DNA from: Pantoea rwandensis | GTDB lineage: Bacteria; Pseudomonadota; Gammaproteobacteria; Enterobacterales; Enterobacteriaceae | Assembly (NCBI RefSeq): GCF_002095475.1 | Contig: NZ_MLFR01000009.1 | Location: 62,001-126,000, forward strand | DNA length: 64,000 bases | Direction of reading: 5' to 3' | Shown: positions 59,450-64,000 of the stretch, piece after piece | Position numbering within the stretch: position 1 is the first letter of the stretch | Layout of the letters: each line of letters begins with the position of its first letter | Made by a program: the position numbers and the translations under genes | Notes under the pieces: generated by a model | Database searches by the model: none | Told to the model about the DNA's origin: nothing | The model's input: only the letters and a program-made list of their open reading frames with translations

Positions 59450-60973
59450 ATGGGACAATCCAACGTGTTACTTGAAATAACCCAGCTGAGTAAGGCGTTC
59501 TCCGGTGTGGCGGTGCTCAAAAGTATCGATTTTCAGCTACGTAGTGGCGAAATTCATGCCTTACTCGGCGGAAATGGCGCGGGTAAATCAACGCTGATGA
59601 AGATCATCGCCGGAATTGAACAGGCGGACAGCGGTGTAATGTTGCTGGCGGGAACGCGGCTTTCACTGATGACACCTGCGCAAGCTCATCGATGCGGCAT
59701 CTATCTCGTACCACAGGAACCTCTGTTGTTTCCGAGTCTGACCGTGCGCGAAAACATTCTGTTCCGCCTCCCTCATGCGCAGGCTGATATGCGCAAACTC
59801 GAACGTTTACTGCTGGAAATGGAGAGTACGCTGCCGCTGAATGCTCTGGCAGGTACGTTGGCAGTTGCCGATCAACAACAAGTGGAGATTTTGCGTGGCC
59901 TGATGCGTGATGCGCGCGTCTTAATTTTTGATGAACCTACCGCTTCACTCACGCCGATTGAAAGTGAGCGTTTGTTTCGTCTGGTGCGTCAGTTGGCACA
60001 ACAGGGCGCGGGGGTGGTGTTCATTTCTCATAAATTGCCAGAAATACGCGCGCTGGCTCATCAGGTCAGCGTAATGCGTGATGGCTGTATCGTTCTGCAA
60101 GGCGCGATGACGGATTGGAACGATGAGGCATTGGTGGCGGCCATGATGCCACAGGAGCCAGCAGCTCGTTTAAGTGCTGAACAGCAGCTCTGGTTGCAGG
60201 CGGGCTCGAAGGTTTCTGACCAGCAAAATGCGCAACTAATGCGTGTTCATGAGCTCAGCGGGGAAGGTTTTCGTCACATCTCCTTTGACGTCAAAGCAGG
60301 TGAGATTCTGGGATTGGCGGGTATCGTCGGTGCAGGCCGCACCGAACTGGCGGAAACCCTCTACGGTTTGCGTGAGGCCAGCAGCGGAACCGTGCATCTG
60401 CAGGATATCCCCTTATTACCGTTGTCTACTGCTCGTCGATTGCACGCAGGGTTAGTGTATTTACCTGAAGATCGTCAACGTTCGGGGCTCTATCTGGATG
60501 CTCCCTTAACCTGGAATGTCACGGCTTTGACGCTTCCGCAGCGCAGATGGTGGTTAAGACCACAGCAAGAGAAAGCCATTCTGACGCGCTATCAGCGGGC
60601 GCTGGGTATCCGATTGAGTGATTCATCTCAGTTGGCGCGAACGCTGTCGGGAGGCAATCAGCAAAAGTTGTTGTTGGCGAATTGTCTGGAAGCGATGCCA
60701 AAAGTGCTGATTGTGGATGAGCCTACGCGTGGGGTAGATGTCAGCGCCCGTGCTGATATCTACCAACTGCTTCGGTCCGTTGTCGCGCAGCAAGTTGGGC
60801 TGGTAATCATCTCCTCTGATTTGGATGAGGTGGCGCTGTTGGCCGATCGTGTCGTGGTGATGTATCAGGGCGAACAGGTTGGCGAGCTATCTGCCTCGGC
60901 TGTTAGTGCTGAAAATATCCTTCATATGGCATGGGGACACGCCCGGCAAACCTCAGGAGCCAGCCCATGTTGA
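59450..60973 (+). CDS. lsrA: AI-2 import ATP-binding protein LsrA
   Basis: A 507-residue double ABC ATPase of the sugar-import type. Walker [10 protein letters not shown] and [20 protein letters not shown] in the first half; [16 protein letters not shown] and [15 protein letters not shown] in the second half. The first half lacks a classical LSGGQ, reading VADQQQVEI, as in LsrA. ATG 59450 has AGGTG 7 bp upstream; ATG 59432 or 59435 would add 5-6 residues. It overlaps lsrC by 7 bp. Confidence 0.94.
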   Translation: MGQSNVLLEITQLSKAFSGVAVLKSIDFQLRSGEIHALLGGNGAGKSTLMKIIAGIEQADSGVMLLAGTRLSLMTPAQAHRCGIYLVPQEPLLFPSLTVRENILFRLPHAQADMRKLERLLLEMESTLPLNALAGTLAVADQQQVEILRGLMRDARVLIFDEPTASLTPIESERLFRLVRQLAQQGAGVVFISHKLPEIRALAHQVSVMRDGCIVLQGAMTDWNDEALVAAMMPQEPAARLSAEQQLWLQAGSKVSDQQNAQLMRVHELSGEGFRHISFDVKAGEILGLAGIVGAGRTELAETLYGLREASSGTVHLQDIPLLPLSTARRLHAGLVYLPEDRQRSGLYLDAPLTWNVTALTLPQRRWWLRPQQEKAILTRYQRALGIRLSDSSQLARTLSGGNQQKLLLANCLEAMPKVLIVDEPTRGVDVSARADIYQLLRSVVAQQVGLVIISSDLDEVALLADRVVVMYQGEQVGELSASAVSAENILHMAWGHARQTSGASPC

Positions 60974-62001
60974 GATACCTGCAAACTCACCGTGAACTCA
61001 CCACGCTGCTGGCGATTGTGCTGCTGTTTACCATGCCATTAATGCTGGACCGCCAGAGTCTCAGTTTGCAATGGGTGGGTATGATTTTTGGCAGCGCGCA
61101 GATTGCGATTCTTCTGGCGATGGGTGCCTCGCTGGTGTTGCTGACACGCAATATTGACGTCTCTTGTGGATCGACCATGGGGCTGTGTGCCGCCGTGCTC
61201 GGCATCTTACTTAATCAGGGGGTGGGATTACCGCTCGCCTGCTTATTTACCCTTCTCACCGGCATGTTAGCGGGATGCTTTAATGGCGTATTAGTGACGG
61301 GCCTCCGCATTCCGGCGATTGTGGCCACGTTGGGGACGCTGGGGCTTTATCGTGGATTGATGTTGCTGTTAACCGAAGGCAAATGGATTGAGGGGTTACC
61401 GGAACAACTTAAAACGCTGGCGGCACCGCTGGCATTTGGCATTTCACCGCTGGGTATGCTGATTTTATTGTTGGCGGGGTTAATGATGTTGCTACTGGCA
61501 CGAACATCAGCAGGACGTAATTTTTATGCCACGGGTGACAATTTGCAAGGTGCGCGTCAACTGGGAGTGCCCGTTAATCAGGTGCGTATTTTAGCCTTCA
61601 CTGCAAATGGGGCCTTGGCAGCACTAGCCGGTATCGTTTTCGCGGCACAGATTGGTTTCGTGCCCAACCAAACGGGTACAGGAATGGAGATGAAAGCGAT
61701 TGCTGCCTGCGTCCTCGGGGGCGTCAGCTTACTCGGGGGCACCGGTACCCTATTAGGGGCGGTATTGGGCGCGTGGTTTTTGACTCAAATCGACAGCGTT
61801 CTGGTGTTGTTAAGATTACCGGCCTGGTGGAATGATTTCATCTCAGGGTTAGTGCTACTGGCAGTGTTAGTGATTGATGGGCGGGTACGTAAAGCGTTGA
61901 CACAGCGCTTACATCGGCAGAAGTACGCACGTTTTCTCACAGCAGCGCCAAGGAAATCACGTCCTTCATCCTCTGCCTCTCGTCGGGGAGCCATCGAATG
62001 A
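60967..62001 (+). CDS. lsrC: AI-2 import permease LsrC
   Basis: A 344-residue branched-chain/ribose-type permease (E. coli LsrC 342) with about ten membrane helices. [22 protein letters not shown] and [25 protein letters not shown] are family motifs. With LsrD it forms the AI-2 channel. ATG 60967 overlaps the lsrA stop by 7 bp and matches the E. coli start MLKF/MLRY type; the frame is open 12 codons further upstream. Confidence 0.95.
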   Translation: MLRYLQTHRELTTLLAIVLLFTMPLMLDRQSLSLQWVGMIFGSAQIAILLAMGASLVLLTRNIDVSCGSTMGLCAAVLGILLNQGVGLPLACLFTLLTGMLAGCFNGVLVTGLRIPAIVATLGTLGLYRGLMLLLTEGKWIEGLPEQLKTLAAPLAFGISPLGMLILLLAGLMMLLLARTSAGRNFYATGDNLQGARQLGVPVNQVRILAFTANGALAALAGIVFAAQIGFVPNQTGTGMEMKAIAACVLGGVSLLGGTGTLLGAVLGAWFLTQIDSVLVLLRLPAWWNDFISGLVLLAVLVIDGRVRKALTQRLHRQKYARFLTAAPRKSRPSSSASRRGAIE

Positions 62002-63014
62002 AACATGCATTGAATTGGGAAAGCGCTTTGGCGTTGTTACTGGTATTGGAGATTTTACTTTTTGGCTGGGCAAACCCGCGCATGCTGAATCTTGAAACAC
62101 TCCTGTTTAGTACCAGCGATTTTATCACTGTGGGCATTGTCGCGTTGCCGTTGACCTTGGTCATCGTCAGTGGCGGTATCGACATCTCCTTTGCCTCTGT
62201 CACTGGGCTATGTGCTATTGCGCTGGGTGTCATGCTCCAAAGCCAATGGCCGTTACCGCTTGTCTTGCTCTGCACCTTAATCCTGGGATTCCTGTGCGGC
62301 TGTTTTAATGGATTATTAATTATTTGGACGGGCGTTAATCCTTTAGTCATAACCTTGGGTACGCTGTATTTGTTCGGCGGTGGCGCTTTGCTTTTGTCGG
62401 GTCTGGCTGGGGCAACGGGGTTTGAGGGTATTGGCAACTTTCCCGACACGTTTACCCATTTAGCGAACCTGACACCGTTAGGCATTCCGATGCCACTGCT
62501 TTTGTTTGCTCTGCTTAGTCTGGTGTTTTGGGGATTGATGCATCGTACTCGTACAGGACGCTACATCTTTTTGTTGGGGCAAAACTCGTGTGCAGCGCGC
62601 TACGGTGCGTTGCCCGTCAATCGGACTCTACTCCTGCTGTATGGCTTAGTTGGGCTGGCATCAGCAATCGCTGCTGTGGTCATGAGTGCCTATTTCGGAT
62701 CGGCACGCGCCGATCTGGGTAGTCCGCTATTAATGCCCGCAATCACTGCGGTGGTGTTAGGCGGGGCAAATATCTACGGCGGTGCCGGTTCGGTTATGGG
62801 AACGGCACTGGCCACGCTGGTCATCGGTTTTTTACAGCAGGGTTTGCAAATGGTAGGGGTGTCAAGTCAGGTCAGTAATGCGCTTTCCGGCGCACTCTTG
62901 ATCTTTGCGGTGATTGGACGCTCCTGGAGCCTGAATCCAGGCATTGTGCGCCAAATGTGGCGGCGGTTCCGTGCTCGAATAGCACGTCGCCCCGCATCAT
63001 ACCGGGAGTCTTAA
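61998..63014 (+). CDS. lsrD: AI-2 import permease LsrD
   Basis: A 338-residue permease (E. coli 330) with about ten membrane helices, including [20 protein letters not shown] and [22 protein letters not shown]. The C-terminus is a basic Arg-rich cytoplasmic tail (RFRARIARR), slightly longer than in E. coli. It overlaps lsrC by 4 bp (ATGA), and lsrB begins 2 bp after its stop. Confidence 0.95.
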   Translation: MKHALNWESALALLLVLEILLFGWANPRMLNLETLLFSTSDFITVGIVALPLTLVIVSGGIDISFASVTGLCAIALGVMLQSQWPLPLVLLCTLILGFLCGCFNGLLIIWTGVNPLVITLGTLYLFGGGALLLSGLAGATGFEGIGNFPDTFTHLANLTPLGIPMPLLLFALLSLVFWGLMHRTRTGRYIFLLGQNSCAARYGALPVNRTLLLLYGLVGLASAIAAVVMSAYFGSARADLGSPLLMPAITAVVLGGANIYGGAGSVMGTALATLVIGFLQQGLQMVGVSSQVSNALSGALLIFAVIGRSWSLNPGIVRQMWRRFRARIARRPASYRES

Positions 63015-63016
63015 TC

Positions 63017-64000
63017 ATGAAACTGCAGAAATTATCGCTCGCGCTTTGTTGTGTGTTAGGAGCATGCATCAGTGTTCAAGCCGCTGAACGCATTGCCTTC
63101 ATCCCTAAACTGGTGGGGGTAGGGTATTTCACCAGTGGTGGTAAAGGTGCGACTGACGCAGGAAAAACATTAGGCGTAGATGTCACTTATGATGGCCCAA
63201 CAGAACCCAGCGTTTCTGGGCAAGTACAGATGATCAATAACTTCGTTAACCAAGGTTATAACGCCATCGTTGTGGCTGCGGTATCGCCAGATGGACTCTG
63301 TCCGGCATTGAAACGGGCGATGCAACGTGGGGTAAAAGTCCTGACATGGGATTCTGATACCAAACCCGAATGCCGTTCAATCTACATTAATCAGGGCACA
63401 CCGACGCAGTTGGGGGGCATGCTGGTGGATATGGCGTCGAGCCAGGTGACAAAAGATAAAGCCAAAGTCGCGTTCTTCTATTCTAGCCCCACGGTGACGG
63501 ACCAAAATCAATGGGTCAAAGAGGCGAAGGCCAAAATCGCTAAAGACCACCCCAACTGGGAGATTGTGACGACACAATATGGCTATAACGATGCCACCAA
63601 ATCATTGCAAACGGCTGAAGGCATTCTGAAGTCATGGCCAGATTTGGACGTGATTATCGCACCTGATGCCAATGCACTTCCCGCCGCTGCGCAAGCCGCA
63701 GAAAATTTGGCGCGCAAAGATGTCGCCCTTGTTGGGTTTAGCACCCCGAACGTGATGCGCCCTTATGTGAAGCGCGGCACGGTGAAGCAGTTTGGTCTGT
63801 GGGATGTGGTTAAGCAGGGTAAGATTTCTGTGGCAGTCGCCAATCAATTGCTGAAAGGTGAGCTGAATCCCGGCGATACGCTGGATGTGCCCGATGTGGG
63901 TAAAGTGACAGTCTCTGACAACAGCGTACAGGGCTACAATTATGAGGCAAAAGGGAATGGTATTGTGCTACTGCCCGAGCGCGTAGTGTTTACCAAAGAC
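63017..64000 (+). CDS. lsrB: AI-2-binding periplasmic protein LsrB (3' end outside window)
   Basis: 328 residues are visible of an expected 340. A 22-residue signal peptide ends VQA-AE. AI-2-contacting residues of LsrB are conserved in context: Lys31 in IPKLVG, Asp in [10 protein letters not shown], Asp-Gln in VTDQNQW, and Pro/Ala in APDANA. It captures AI-2 for LsrACD. The frame is open to the last base; only about 12 residues are missing. In E. coli lsrF and lsrG follow and should lie beyond the window. Confidence 0.96.
   Translation, partial: MKLQKLSLALCCVLGACISVQAAERIAFIPKLVGVGYFTSGGKGATDAGKTLGVDVTYDGPTEPSVSGQVQMINNFVNQGYNAIVVAAVSPDGLCPALKRAMQRGVKVLTWDSDTKPECRSIYINQGTPTQLGGMLVDMASSQVTKDKAKVAFFYSSPTVTDQNQWVKEAKAKIAKDHPNWEIVTTQYGYNDATKSLQTAEGILKSWPDLDVIIAPDANALPAAAQAAENLARKDVALVGFSTPNVMRPYVKRGTVKQFGLWDVVKQGKISVAVANQLLKGELNPGDTLDVPDVGKVTVSDNSVQGYNYEAKGNGIVLLPERVVFTKD

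Overview
The window is a stretch of enterobacterial chromosome. Nearly every gene has a recognisable Escherichia coli counterpart, and most of the gene order matches the region from pdxB to nrdA. ERIC-type repeats, a fused nuoCD, and a D-arabinitol operon inserted beside the histidine transporter suggest a member of Erwiniaceae or a close relative (Pantoea/Erwinia/Mixta-like). The genus is inference. No phage, CRISPR array, rRNA or tRNA was seen.

Layout. 1-9225 (+): end of pdxB, usg-truA-dedA, accD, folC-dedD, then cvpA-purF-ubiX behind a PurR box. 9226-12658: histidine/basic amino acid ABC transporter with a sigma54-type promoter, one binding-protein gene and hisQMP. 12849-18159: divergent regulator plus dalD-dalK-dalT, a D-arabinitol pathway inserted between hisP and yfcH and bordered by a 43-bp tandem repeat. 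18192-28240: yfcH, yfcF, yfcD, pta-ackA, yfbV, yfbU, yfbT, yfbR, alaA. 29203-30126: lrhA behind a leader of almost 1 kb. 30786-45955: the complete 13-gene respiratory complex I operon nuoA-N. 45956-46646: no gene, but an unusual element of about 565 bp with terminal inverted repeats, flanked by a 13-bp direct repeat. 46647-52338: a membrane protein with a putative thiol-amidase domain, elaA, opgD, elaB and yfaY. 52411-56156 (-): nrdA-nrdB-yfaE, aerobic ribonucleotide reductase with its maintenance ferredoxin. 56622-64000: the AI-2 quorum-signal locus, lsrKR divergent from lsrACDB; lsrB is cut by the window end.

How the genes work together: Pta/AckA run acetate overflow, Nuo feeds the respiratory chain, LrhA sits next to nuo as in E. 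coli, and the Lsr genes import AI-2, phosphorylate it and use phospho-AI-2 to relieve LsrR repression. Two accessory carbon or signal loci (dal and lsr), each controlled by a SorC-family regulator, interrupt an otherwise conserved backbone.

Most notable observations: (1) the nuoN-distal element, which holds two convergent, structurally similar RNA-like units; (2) the HdeD-like/permuted-papain fusion next to it; (3) a matched pair of TGAACA-N21-TGTTC dyads at the two ends of the lsrR-lsrA gap, proposed as LsrR operators; (4) ERIC or ERIC-like elements placed inside transcription units (folC leader, hisJ-hisQ, nuoL-nuoM).
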